This document shows, in pieces, positions 9,443 through 18,041 of a stretch of DNA of 64,000 nt (its first letter is position 1; the number at the start of each line of letters is the position of its first letter). The stretch spans positions 103,469 through 167,468 of the forward strand of contig NZ_BMIK01000011.1 of NCBI RefSeq assembly GCF_014642075.1. The letters run 5' to 3'. The notes under the pieces are model-generated. The model did not search any database. It was not told where the DNA came from and saw only the letters and a list, made by a program, of their open reading frames with translations. A program made the translations under genes and the position numbers. This DNA comes from Parapedobacter defluvii (GTDB lineage: Bacteria > Bacteroidota > Bacteroidia > Sphingobacteriales > Sphingobacteriaceae).

Positions 9443-10831
9443 ATGGCGTGTCTGAATAATTGGATTAGTTTTTTGGGAGTCTGGATGGTGGGCGTGATGG
9501 GATTGCCGGAAACAGTCTCGGCACAATCGCAATGGACCGGAACCTGGTCGATGTCGTATAAACCCTGGCCCCATATCCCAGCCATTGACATGACGCTGCG
9601 CATCGCCGAGCCAACGGCCGGAATGCTGTATCCTGCCAAGCTGGAGTTGACCCACGCCCACTTGTTCAAGGGCGAATACGAGTTGCTGTTCGTCAAGAAA
9701 AACGATGGACAACTGGGGATAGGCCGCAATAAATATCCATTGATCGAGGAACCGTTTGGGCTTGGGCCCTGGATGATGTACCTGAATGGGGTGCTGGAAC
9801 ATCAACAGGCTGGCGCCGATGGTGAAAAGCTGGTGCTGAAACGACTTTGGCTGGATAATTTCGGGATTTTCATGTGGGGGCTTTACGATAATGAGTTCTA
9901 CACCAATACCAAAGTCTTTCTGCGCGATTTCCTTTACCGGACGGACGTCGTACTCCAGCGGACGGACAGCAAGCCATGGGTACATCCGCATACGCAGCGT
10001 ATCGTAAATACAGACACCATCTATTACGGGGTGTACGATCCGATAAAGAGCGAACGGGACATTTTGAGCCTGGCTATCCAGGATGAGGAGCGGTACGACC
10101 GGGATACGGTCACCATTGTACACAACGGCAGGATGCTGGCGGATAGACTGCCCCTGGAACAGGCAATGTCTTTAGACAGCATCGTGTTGGACTCGGGTGA
10201 AAATTACCTGGCTTTCTTTGCAGACAACTATGGCGACCTGCCACCCAATACTGCTGATTTTTTGATCGGGACCGGAGGCGACAGCGGTCAGCTATACGGG
10301 TTTGATTTCAGTGATCGCAGCAATGCCTATTCAACGGTCATGGTGGCCCGTTTTCAGTATGAGCCAGCGCCTCCGGTAATGCCAGAACCATCTGAACCAT
10401 CGGTGCCACTTCCCAGCCGCGATCCGGACGAACCAACGGATACCGCTGGCTATGCCGAGCCAACATCGCCCCGGGAAACACCCGTATATACCAAAGGCAG
10501 GCGCAATCAGCGCATCGGACAGCTGAAAGTCGGTACGGAGCAGGTAATACTGGAATTGAGCGACGAACAGGTGGAAGATGGTGATGTCATTTCTTTGGAG
10601 GTTAATGGTGCCGTTATCGCCGATGGAATGGAGGTAACCAGGCAGGGAAAGCGATTTGGTGTGACGTTGAAGCGTGGCCGCAACCGCATCGTCTTCCGGG
10701 CGGAAAACCTCGGACGGATTCCGCCGAATACAGCGGTACTACTGGTATATACGGATGGCGAACAGCGGAAATTCCACCTCAGCACGGATTTCGAACGTAA
10801 CAATGTTCTTGATATCGTCTTTCATCCGTGA
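9443..10831 (+). CDS. Secreted protein with a duplicated C-terminal beta domain
   Basis: 462 aa with a probable signal peptide (cleavage after VSAQS near residue 30). Residues 30-190 contain a WTGTWSM beta domain that may resemble lipocalin/META-like folds. Two copies of one domain follow: DTVTIVHNGR...NYLAFFADNYGDLPPNTADFLI near residues 225-275 and DVISLEVNGA...NRIVFRAENLGRIPPNTAVLLV near residues 380-440. They are separated by a Pro/Glu-rich linker (PEPSEPSVPLPSRDPDEPTD). The NLGxxPPNTA pattern recurs in Bacteroidota envelope proteins. Third gene of the cluster; exact role unknown. Confidence 0.8.
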   Translation: MACLNNWISFLGVWMVGVMGLPETVSAQSQWTGTWSMSYKPWPHIPAIDMTLRIAEPTAGMLYPAKLELTHAHLFKGEYELLFVKKNDGQLGIGRNKYPLIEEPFGLGPWMMYLNGVLEHQQAGADGEKLVLKRLWLDNFGIFMWGLYDNEFYTNTKVFLRDFLYRTDVVLQRTDSKPWVHPHTQRIVNTDTIYYGVYDPIKSERDILSLAIQDEERYDRDTVTIVHNGRMLADRLPLEQAMSLDSIVLDSGENYLAFFADNYGDLPPNTADFLIGTGGDSGQLYGFDFSDRSNAYSTVMVARFQYEPAPPVMPEPSEPSVPLPSRDPDEPTDTAGYAEPTSPRETPVYTKGRRNQRIGQLKVGTEQVILELSDEQVEDGDVISLEVNGAVIADGMEVTRQGKRFGVTLKRGRNRIVFRAENLGRIPPNTAVLLVYTDGEQRKFHLSTDFERNNVLDIVFHP

Positions 10832-10934
10832 GTATTTATCTCCCGTCGGCATATCCGGCTGATGCAAACCGAATATTTTCATTGCAAAGCCCGATTGGAT
10901 TAGCGACTTTTGCGGTAAACAAAATCATCCATTC

Positions 10935-11519
10935 ATGAGGAAGGAAACGTTACTCGGGTTAGCAGCTTTGATGTTATTTTCCTGCGAAAAAACGGTGTAT
11001 TCGCCCGATCCTGCGAAAGACACACATGAGCTGAAAACGATCACCTATACCCTGGAAGCGGGAGATAAAGTTGAGACATTCGTGCGTCCTCTGCATTCAT
11101 TGAGTTATTCAAACCATACGAGCATCGCACAGAAGATTATCATAGACCCGTTGGCAGATGTGCTGGAGACATCGCAGTTTTTCAGCGATAATGCCAGGGC
11201 GTTCCAATTGGTTGACCCCGCGGAGACCCGCATAGCGGTGCCCGTTCAATTCAACGAGGGGGTGGCGATGCTCGGCGAGCCGAAATGGTCGTATGGTAAC
11301 GAATTAATGCAACTGCCTCCCGTGGTTAACTTCCGTGACACACTCAATGTACCTGCGAACACCAGTGTTACGGTGACTATGAGTGTTTACCTGAATGAAT
11401 ATAACGTTTCCTATACCGCCACATTCGAAGGCAAACCATCGGGAACACTCACCGAAATAAAAGGGAAGTGGAAAGGGGTTACGATAGCTAATGTGGATAA
11501 ACAAATTCAGTATCAGTAA
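10935..11519 (+). CDS. Lipoprotein with aerolysin/ETX-MTX2-like pattern
   Basis: 194 aa. The lipobox is LFSC at residue 17 (MRKETLLGLAALMLFSC). The mature part has LSYSNHTSIAQKIIIDPLADV, then an amphipathic stretch, then DTLNVPANTSVTVTMSVYLNEYNVSYTATFEGKPSG. The VPANT-V-V and Y-A-F-G spacing is characteristic of the membrane-insertion beta module of aerolysin-type (ETX/MTX2) pore-forming proteins, but without a receptor-binding domain. The assignment is by pattern only; a structural adhesin or a self-standing beta sandwich is an alternative. Confidence 0.5.
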   Translation: MRKETLLGLAALMLFSCEKTVYSPDPAKDTHELKTITYTLEAGDKVETFVRPLHSLSYSNHTSIAQKIIIDPLADVLETSQFFSDNARAFQLVDPAETRIAVPVQFNEGVAMLGEPKWSYGNELMQLPPVVNFRDTLNVPANTSVTVTMSVYLNEYNVSYTATFEGKPSGTLTEIKGKWKGVTIANVDKQIQYQ

Positions 11520-11582
11520 GTTAAATAAGAGTCTGTCTGGGAAGTGGTGGAATGCTTCTGAGCGGAACGCAGACATACAGAA

Positions 11583-12119
11583 ATGAATAATTGGAAAACC
11601 ATCCGCATCGATCAGGTATACGATAACCCATGGATACAGGTAGAACACCGGGAAGTCACGACCCCTGCTAATAAACCCGGTATTTATGGAGTCGTGAAAT
11701 TTAAAAACAAGGCCATCGGTATCCTTCCCTTGGATGACGAGGGATATATTTACCTGGTGGGACAATTCCGTTATCCACTCGGAGAATATTCGTGGGAAAT
11801 TCCGGAAGGAGGAGGACCACTGGATGAGGATCCGCTGGAGACAGCCAAGCGCGAGCTCAGGGAGGAAACAGGCCTGGTAGCGGAAAGATGGGAGCGTATC
11901 GGACGTATCCACACATCAAATTCAGTTACGGATGAAGAAGGATTTATCTATTTGGCGACGGGACTGCAACCCGGCGAGGCCGAGCCGGAGGAAACCGAGG
12001 AGCTCCAATTGAAGCGGGTACCGCTGACTGAGGCGGCCGAAATGGTAATGCGCGGTGAAATCACTGATTCCATTTCCATGTGTGGCATTCTGATGGCGGC
12101 GCGGATTGTGGGCATATAA
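11583..12119 (+). CDS. Nudix hydrolase, ADP-ribose pyrophosphatase type
   Basis: 178 aa cytosolic enzyme hydrolysing nucleoside diphosphates linked to another moiety. The full Nudix box GGGPLDEDPLETAKRELREE plus TGL is present around residues 80-104 and fits Gx5Ex7REUxEExGU. Preceding IPEGG and the N-terminal strand pattern match ADP-ribose/NDP-sugar pyrophosphatases (NudF-like). It is followed by more than 300 nt of non-coding sequence. Confidence 0.88.
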   Translation: MNNWKTIRIDQVYDNPWIQVEHREVTTPANKPGIYGVVKFKNKAIGILPLDDEGYIYLVGQFRYPLGEYSWEIPEGGGPLDEDPLETAKRELREETGLVAERWERIGRIHTSNSVTDEEGFIYLATGLQPGEAEPEETEELQLKRVPLTEAAEMVMRGEITDSISMCGILMAARIVGI

Positions 12120-12135
12120 TTGCTGTATTCTACTG

Positions 12136-12151
12136 CTCATGCAGGTTTCAT
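12136..12151. repeat. Solo arm of a dispersed palindrome
   Basis: The 16-mer CTCATGCAGGTTTCAT at 12136-12151 is identical to the right arm of the ICE palindrome at 46634-46649 and shares GCAGGTTTCAT with the hairpin at 35774-35784. No matching left arm is present here, so it may be a decayed copy. The rest of the gap (12120-12409) is AT-rich and holds the TTATTCGG repeats described separately. Confidence 0.5.
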
Positions 12152-12235
12152 AAAACGATAATTTATTGTGCGGGCTTACCCTTGCCAGCACCTAAGTTTA
12201 CACCAAACTTACTATTTACTCGGTTTAAATTCGTA

Positions 12236-12284
12236 TTTTATTCGGAGTTTATTCGGGTCTTATTCGGTAGTTAACCGAATAAAC
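12236..12284. repeat. TTATTCGG direct repeats closed by an inverted copy
   Basis: TTATTCGG occurs at about 12238-12245, 12249-12256 and 12260-12267 in direct orientation, followed by the inverted CCGAATAAAC at 12275-12284. The second and last copies form a perfect 10-bp inverted repeat GTTTATTCGG/CCGAATAAAC. It lies 125 nt upstream of the promoter of the LOG-family gene and may be a regulator-binding array. Confidence 0.5.
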
Positions 12285-12409
12285 TAAAAGTAAAACAAGA
12301 AGAAAAAATAAATTTTCTAAAAGGTATAAGTGAGGTTGGTGTAGGGAAAAAGTATGGGAGGTTTAGGCAAAGCAAATAACATTGCGGTTTTTTTATTTAA
12401 CGATTATCA

Positions 12410-12440
12410 TTGCATAAAAAAGCAACTTTATCTAAGTTTG
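12410..12440 (+). promoter_or_regulatory. Bacteroidetes-type promoter of the LOG-family gene
   Basis: TTG at 12410-12412, 20-nt spacer, TAAGTTTG at 12433-12440, with ATG at 12447. An exact consensus match. The 6-nt distance to the start codon predicts a leaderless or nearly leaderless mRNA and supports the start at 12447 rather than the longer in-frame ORF from 12354. Confidence 0.6.
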
Positions 12441-12446
12441 CTTCAC

Positions 12447-13028
12447 ATGAATAACATCGTTGTGTTTTGCGGTTCGAGCATAGGCGCCGATCGCATTTAT
12501 GAGGAACAGGCTTACCTGTTGGGTAAAACGCTGGCCGAGTTGGGCATCGGGTTGGTATATGGCGGGGCGAAAGTGGGGCTTATGGGGGCTGTAGCCAACG
12601 GTGCGGTTCAGCACGGCGGAAGGGTAGTGGGCGTGCTGCCCTATTTTCTGCAAACCAAGGAGATCGCCCATGAAGGGCTCACGGAACTGTTCATTGTCGA
12701 TACGATGCACGAACGGAAGACGAAAATGAATCAACTTTGCGATGGTGTCATCGCATTGCCGGGCGGTTTCGGCACCATGGAAGAGTTTTTCGAGATGCTT
12801 ACCTGGGGGCAATTGGGGCTCCATCGTAAGCCTATGGGACTGCTCAACACCGAAGGTTTTTACGACGAACTGATCGCGCTCGCGCAGCACATGGTCGATA
12901 AGGGATTTCTGAAAGAAGTGAATCATCAGATGCTGTTGTGGAGCGCGGATATTCCGGATTTACTCCATAAGATGCAGAATTACCAAGCTCCTACGGTCGG
13001 CAAATGGATCAGTAAAGAAACCACTTGA
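12447..13028 (+). CDS. LOG-family (TIGR00730) nucleotide phosphoribohydrolase-like protein
   Basis: 193 aa, normal family length. A Rossmann-like cytosolic protein with VVFCGSS at the N-terminus, VYGGAKVGLMGAVA near residue 40, and the signature ERKTKMNQLCDGVIALPGGF followed by GTMEEFFE near residues 94-122. Family members hydrolyse purine nucleoside 5'-monophosphates to base and ribose 5-phosphate; cytokinin-releasing activity in plant LOG proteins gave the name. The stop overlaps the start of the next membrane gene (TGATG), suggesting coupling with the ABC pair. Confidence 0.88.
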   Translation: MNNIVVFCGSSIGADRIYEEQAYLLGKTLAELGIGLVYGGAKVGLMGAVANGAVQHGGRVVGVLPYFLQTKEIAHEGLTELFIVDTMHERKTKMNQLCDGVIALPGGFGTMEEFFEMLTWGQLGLHRKPMGLLNTEGFYDELIALAQHMVDKGFLKEVNHQMLLWSADIPDLLHKMQNYQAPTVGKWISKETT

Positions 13029-13951
13029 TGGCTGTCCTGCCTTATTTTTTCTACTTACAAGCCAAAAGAATACACCGCGCCATTGATGAATGGGGTATAA
13101 ATCCCTGGCTTGTATACGTCGGTGCACCCGTATTGTTTGTCGGAGGTTCCATCGCGTTGTTTTCCCGTATGGTGTACGCCAGTTGGGTGTATGTAGGCGT
13201 TGCCGCCGTAGCCCTCCTTCAATTGTGCAATTCAACGCGCCTGCGTTTTCTTCGACAGGCATTCGACCGGCGGACGTACCGGCGTGTCCGTATGCTGGAG
13301 CATACGCTGCTAGTCACACCTTTCCTTGCGTTCCTCCTTTGCAGGGGTGAAATCTGGTTTGCATTGGGCTTGTTGGTGTTGGCAGCAGCCACAATACCGC
13401 TCCGCATCGGTACTGCCCGATCGGCTACACTGCCTACACCGTTTTCGGGTCGTCCTTTTGAGTTTGCTGTGGGCTTCAGAACCTCTGTCGGCCCGCTATT
13501 CATCGCCTATGGGCTGATGCTTATGGGGATGTATGTAGGCAACGGGTACCTCAGTATCGCTACGCTGTTGCTGGTTGTGTTAATATGTTTCAATTACTAT
13601 GCGTGGAGCGAACCCCTGTTGTATGTTTGGATTTACCGTCTGCCACCCCGGTCCTTTCTTTTGCTGAAAGTACGTACAGCTTTTCGGTACCTGACGGTGA
13701 TGCTACTCCCCATGGTGCTGGTTGTTACCTGTGTTTTTCCGGATTATTGGCCTGCTGTACTAGCCGTTGCGGCGATGGGGTATGGTTATCTTGTCCTGGC
13801 CGTGCTGAGTAAGTACGCCGCTTTTCCGCAGCGTGTAGGTATTCTGCAGGGTATCTTTATAACTTTGTCATTGGTATTTCCCCCTTTGTTGGTGATTTCC
13901 ATACCTTATTTTTACCAACAGGCAAAAAATAATATAGCGCTGATTTTATGA
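13028..13951 (+). CDS. Multi-spanning membrane protein, ABC permease partner
   Basis: 307 aa from ATG 13028, overlapping the LOG-family stop by one base. At least seven hydrophobic segments are visible (for example LVYVGAPVLFVGGSIALF, FLAFLLCRGEIWFALGLLVL and AVLAVAAMGYGYLVLAVL). There are no recognisable catalytic motifs. Its stop overlaps the ATPase start by 4 nt, so it is most likely the membrane subunit of the same ABC exporter. Substrate unknown. Confidence 0.75.
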   Translation: MAVLPYFFYLQAKRIHRAIDEWGINPWLVYVGAPVLFVGGSIALFSRMVYASWVYVGVAAVALLQLCNSTRLRFLRQAFDRRTYRRVRMLEHTLLVTPFLAFLLCRGEIWFALGLLVLAAATIPLRIGTARSATLPTPFSGRPFEFAVGFRTSVGPLFIAYGLMLMGMYVGNGYLSIATLLLVVLICFNYYAWSEPLLYVWIYRLPPRSFLLLKVRTAFRYLTVMLLPMVLVVTCVFPDYWPAVLAVAAMGYGYLVLAVLSKYAAFPQRVGILQGIFITLSLVFPPLLVISIPYFYQQAKNNIALIL

Positions 13952-14628
13952 ATGTTGAAGTATTCCAATTAACGAAATCATTTGGTACGGATGAGGTGCT
14001 CAAGGGGATTGATCTGAACTTCCAAACGGGGCAGGTATATGGCTTGGTGGGGCAGAATGGGGCCGGGAAGACCACCCTTTTCAATTGCTTAGCAGGGCTG
14101 GAAACCCACGGTGGTAATGTGATTGCCGAAGGCGGGCGACTGAAAGACCGCCTTGGATTTTTGCAAACCGAACCTTATTTTCCATCAAGGCTTACCGGAC
14201 GTGAATATCTGCGGTTATTCTGTAAGGCGCGTGGGGTGCCGGATGAGGGCTTGGATACGCAGAACGTATTTGACCTTCCGCTTGATCGGTACGCGCAACA
14301 ATATTCTACCGGCATGAAGAAAAAGCTGGGCCTGCTGGCGGTCCTCTTGCAACGGAACGAATTTTTTATCCTGGATGAACCGTTTAATGGGGTGGATATC
14401 CATAGTGCGTTGTTGATTACCGAGATCATCCAACGATTGAAAAATGAGAAAAAGACCGTCCTGATTTCTTCACATATCTTTTCAACCCTTAAAGACACCT
14501 GCGACATTATCCACGTGTTGGACGGCGGTAACATAACGGAAATCATCGGTAAAGATGATTTTGAGCGGTTGGAGCGTGATATGGCTGCTTTTGCCATCGG
14601 GAATCGGCTTGATGCAATTCGTTTTTAG
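13948..14628 (+). CDS. ABC transporter ATP-binding protein
   Basis: 226 aa nucleotide-binding subunit. Walker A GQNGAGKTT near residue 36, signature YSTGMKKKLG near residue 118, Walker B FFILDEPFNGVD near residue 140, and the switch His in LISSHIFS near residue 173. It belongs to the type with a single small permease (bacteriocin/multidrug or Na+ export-like families). Translationally coupled to the membrane protein upstream. Confidence 0.88.
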   Translation: MNVEVFQLTKSFGTDEVLKGIDLNFQTGQVYGLVGQNGAGKTTLFNCLAGLETHGGNVIAEGGRLKDRLGFLQTEPYFPSRLTGREYLRLFCKARGVPDEGLDTQNVFDLPLDRYAQQYSTGMKKKLGLLAVLLQRNEFFILDEPFNGVDIHSALLITEIIQRLKNEKKTVLISSHIFSTLKDTCDIIHVLDGGNITEIIGKDDFERLERDMAAFAIGNRLDAIRF

Positions 14629-14941
14629 CTGAATTGGGGATCCATTTTACGGTACTTAGATTTAGCGATGGCCACTTCTTTTTCAAATTCCACTATCAAT
14701 ACTGCCTTATGCTAACCAATTCGATTTGAGGCTTCTCGCGACTCTTCTTTGTTAGTGTAGCATCTAAATTAACCGAGTATAAAAATCTACAGAAAGGGGA
14801 ACTGTCAACCACCAAGGAGGCATTGAATTAAATTTTTGGCTTATTTATCAGTAAGTTATAACTTGGTATAAATTTTGATGATAAATATTTGCTTTGAAGA
14901 ACATTACTATTTACCTGTGATTAACAAGATTTTAATAATCT
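14629..14941. other. Intergenic stretch with no recognised feature
   Basis: 313 nt of AT-rich sequence between the ABC ATPase and the glycoside hydrolase. On the minus strand a short frame (about VEFEKEVAIAKSKYRKMDP) is open but broken by a stop and has no start context; it could be a decayed gene end. No convincing terminator or -33/-7 promoter pair was found. Confidence 0.4.
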
Positions 14942-16486
14942 ATGTCTCGTACAATCTACCCCCTATTTTTGGCGCTATTCCTGTCTTTTTTTGGTTCGTG
15001 CTCAAAGGATAAATATGCAATCCAAGCGGATGATGACCCTGATGTGGATTTAAATCCAAAGCCCGATCTGGGAACACCTTTGGGGTTAGGGGGGCTATTC
15101 TTGTATGGTTCCAACATGGGATATTATTCTGGTTGGTCCGATGAACAATTGGCGGAAATGTTGATGGGCAATGCAGCAAAGGATATCGCAGGAGCAGGGG
15201 TGAACAGCCTGCGTCCAGCTATGTATGATCATTTTGTAGAACGGTGGGGTTATGACATCCGGGTACATACTTTTGAAACTTACCGGACACTGGGTGGTAA
15301 AAATCACACCATCTTTCTTAATGGGCCTGCGGATGCACATAGGGATCAAAGCCGATACTGCGATGGCGTCCAGTCGCAGACCTTTGCCAACTTGTATGAA
15401 CCCATATGGTCATCAGATGGAGAAGTGAATCCGAATAACTATTATGCCAGCTATGTATACAATGTGGTAAAAACGTACAGTCCTTATGTGAAGTATTGGG
15501 AGGTCTGGAACGAACCGGATTACACCAACAACTGGTCGGCTACCCAAACGTGGTCCAAATCAGATCCCAACCCCTGCGACCTTACTAATTTTGCTGCACC
15601 TATACAGTCCTATGTGCGGATGCTTAGAGTCACCTACGAAATTGTCAAACACCTAGATAGCGAAGGAGTGGTCTGTGTCGGTGGATTGGGCTACTCCGGT
15701 TTTTTGGAAGCCATATTACGTAACACCGATAACCCAAGTGGAGGAAGTGTAAGTGCCGATTATCCAAAAAAAGGTGGTGAGTGGTTCGATGGGTTAAGTT
15801 ACCACGTGTATCCGATGTATTACTTGGGCAGTGATCAACATTCCGATGCAGCGGCTGCAGCGGTAGTTAGCCATAAAAATGGGTTTCAGGATGTGCTGGA
15901 TAAATATGGCTATGATGGAACGGCTAATCCAGCAAAAGAATTTATTGTCACAGAGGTCAATATTCCTCGCAAAGCCATTAATGGCTATGTTGGCGGAGAT
16001 GAAGTGCAGCGAAACTTTTTGATCAAAGCGGCTGTTGTTGCGCAGAAGGCAGGCGTTCGTGGACTGTATATTTATGGCCCTGCTGAAAGTAAGTCCTTGG
16101 CTCAAGCTACTGACCCTTATCAAGCGATGGGACTTTATCAGCAGATCACGTCCGGTCCTTACCATGCAACCATTACGCCGGGAGGGGTTGCATGGCGCAC
16201 AGTTAGCCACTTGCTAAGCAGCCGCCAATACGATCCGGCTGCAACAACCCGCCTGCAATTGCCCTCTCATATCGACGGCGGAGCGTTTTATTCTGTTAAT
16301 GACAAAGATTATATCTATGTATTGTGGGCAAAAACCAGCGGCACATCGGAAACCACAACGGCCGAATACAGTTTCCCTGCATCGTTCAATATAAAGAATG
16401 CTACGCAGTTCAATTGGGAAAATAAGCAGACCGGTGTATCCAGTCCCCTTAAATTGACTGGTTCACCGGTGTTTATCAAACCCTAA
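14942..16486 (+). CDS. Lipoprotein glycoside hydrolase, clan GH-A (GH39/GH30-like)
   Basis: 514 aa. The lipobox is FFGSC at residue 20, so surface or outer-membrane anchoring is likely. The TIM barrel shows the clan GH-A acid/base motif WEVWNEPDYT near residue 185 and a candidate nucleophile in EFIVTEVNIP near residue 338. DGLSYHVYP corresponds to the strand before the nucleophile. A C-terminal small beta domain follows (YSVNDKDYIYVLWAK). It probably cleaves a plant-type or microbial polysaccharide; the substrate cannot be stated. No SusC/D genes are near. Confidence 0.8.
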   Translation: MSRTIYPLFLALFLSFFGSCSKDKYAIQADDDPDVDLNPKPDLGTPLGLGGLFLYGSNMGYYSGWSDEQLAEMLMGNAAKDIAGAGVNSLRPAMYDHFVERWGYDIRVHTFETYRTLGGKNHTIFLNGPADAHRDQSRYCDGVQSQTFANLYEPIWSSDGEVNPNNYYASYVYNVVKTYSPYVKYWEVWNEPDYTNNWSATQTWSKSDPNPCDLTNFAAPIQSYVRMLRVTYEIVKHLDSEGVVCVGGLGYSGFLEAILRNTDNPSGGSVSADYPKKGGEWFDGLSYHVYPMYYLGSDQHSDAAAAAVVSHKNGFQDVLDKYGYDGTANPAKEFIVTEVNIPRKAINGYVGGDEVQRNFLIKAAVVAQKAGVRGLYIYGPAESKSLAQATDPYQAMGLYQQITSGPYHATITPGGVAWRTVSHLLSSRQYDPAATTRLQLPSHIDGGAFYSVNDKDYIYVLWAKTSGTSETTTAEYSFPASFNIKNATQFNWENKQTGVSSPLKLTGSPVFIKP

Positions 16487-16504
16487 TACCGACGATAATG
16501 TTAA

Positions 16505-17767
16505 CTACTTATCCATTTCCTGTGCTACAGGTACCGGTGGTTTTCCTTCTTTAATGCCCAGTTTCATTAGGACAGGCACAAAGAAGGAGACAATGCCGAT
16601 GATACCGATTACACTGCCGAGGATCACAAACGTCAATGTGATGCCGATGTTATCGGCAATAAATCCAGTGCCCAGTAAACCGAGCATAGAGGGCAGGAGT
16701 GCAATGCTGAAATACATCGAAAATACCCTTCCGAGCATGGAGGCATCTATCTTTTCCTGAAGTACGGTGGTAAAGCTAGCATTATAAATGGATGCAGCGA
16801 TCCCTCCGAGGACGGTAAGTGCCACGAAAAGAATGAATCCCGAAGCTGGTAGCAAACCTGAAGCGGCCAGACTGACCCCCAATAGGATGTGCATACCGTT
16901 GATGATGGTAATTTTATTCAGCGAAGGCTTAAAGATGCCCAGTAATCCACCACCTACTAACATACCGACACCCCAGACCACTTCGATGAGGCTCATTTCA
17001 AATTTGCCGCCACCAAAGTGCTGCAAGGTAAGCAACGGGAACAAAACGGCTACCGGCATAATGCAGAAGGTGGCCAACACGGAAAACCCGAAGAGCCACG
17101 AAATCCCTTTGTTTGACGTTACAGCGCTGATACCCAGTCGGAGATCGCGCATGACCTGCTTTATCCCCGCGCGCTGTGCTGTCTCGGCCTTTTCCGGATT
17201 CGGGATATGGACAAAAAGCAAGGAGGCAATGGCGAATAGGGCACCGCCGATGTCGAGCAGTAGGACATAGCCAATATCCATCAAGCCAATGGCCAACGCA
17301 CCCAATGCCGGTCCGGCAATACTGGAAACCGATTGGATGACCTGGTTGATCCCGCTGATGCGTAGCAGCTCCGATTCCGGGGCTAATAGCGGCACAGAAG
17401 CCTGCATCGCTGGCATGTGAAAGGCCGATCCTACCGAGCGAAGGGCCAACAGGATGTAGATGAATAGCAACTCGGAATAACCGAGGTAAAAAAGCATGGA
17501 CATAATACCTGTACAGGCGGCTATAAAACCATCTGCCAATATCATGGTACGCTTGCGGTCCCAGCGGTCGATATAAACACCTGCAAAAGGCCCGATAAGT
17601 GTTTGTGGCAGGAAACCTGCGATCGCGGCAAATGCCAATACTTCGGCCGATCCCGTTTCCAGGCTCAACCAGATGATGATGGCGAAGTTGACCGCGGAAC
17701 TGCTTAACAGTGATATAAATTGGCCACTCCAGATGATGGCAAACGTTCGTTTCCACGTAGGTGTCAT
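16505..17767 (-). CDS. MFS transporter, drug-efflux type
   Basis: 420 aa with 12 predicted hydrophobic helices. The loop 2-3 motif GVYIDRWDRKRTMI near residue 64 (G-x-x-x-D-R-x-x-R/K-R) marks the major facilitator superfamily, and the composition resembles enterobactin/macrolide exporters (MefA/EntS branch). Convergent with the glycoside hydrolase. A weak hairpin lies upstream at 17860-17879. The substrate is unknown. Confidence 0.85.
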   Translation of the reverse strand: MTPTWKRTFAIIWSGQFISLLSSSAVNFAIIIWLSLETGSAEVLAFAAIAGFLPQTLIGPFAGVYIDRWDRKRTMILADGFIAACTGIMSMLFYLGYSELLFIYILLALRSVGSAFHMPAMQASVPLLAPESELLRISGINQVIQSVSSIAGPALGALAIGLMDIGYVLLLDIGGALFAIASLLFVHIPNPEKAETAQRAGIKQVMRDLRLGISAVTSNKGISWLFGFSVLATFCIMPVAVLFPLLTLQHFGGGKFEMSLIEVVWGVGMLVGGGLLGIFKPSLNKITIINGMHILLGVSLAASGLLPASGFILFVALTVLGGIAASIYNASFTTVLQEKIDASMLGRVFSMYFSIALLPSMLGLLGTGFIADNIGITLTFVILGSVIGIIGIVSFFVPVLMKLGIKEGKPPVPVAQEMDK

Positions 17768-18008
17768 GGTATCAAGAATTCGTTATCGCCTTCTGAAAAT
17801 GCAACGTCGCAAATCCGGGAAAGGCAAGGGTTAAAACTAAAACATAAAAAAACAGATTGTTTCAGGAGAAAACCTGAAAAAAGGGAACACCGAAGGCTAC
17901 GCTGTCGGTGGCCTCAAGCCCTGTCCCGATAATGTGGGGCTACTTGAATGCTTTGTGCCAATTTCATTGGGATCAATTTTGTGCGTGCGAAGATACGGCA
18001 ATTATTCT

Positions 18009-18016
18009 TAAATTTG
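18009..18016 (+). promoter_or_regulatory. Candidate -7 element of the M13 peptidase gene
   Basis: TAAATTTG matches TAnnTTTG, 25 nt upstream of ATG 18042. No TTG lies at the expected 19-21-nt spacing, so the call rests on the -7 element alone. Confidence 0.35.
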
Positions 18017-18041
18017 CTTTTTTTTATAAAAATAGTGCCAC

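Noticed and set aside
8924..10123. Long minus-strand ORF (399 aa)
   Set aside because: It is antisense to two genes with clear signal peptides and shows no recognisable domain; high-GC antisense frames of this kind are common.
14640..14760. Possible gene remnant on the minus strand
   Set aside because: A short open frame broken by a stop, with no recognised homology and no start context.
17860..17879. Terminator upstream of the MFS gene
   Set aside because: A 7-bp AT-rich stem without a proper T-run at the right distance; too weak to annotate.
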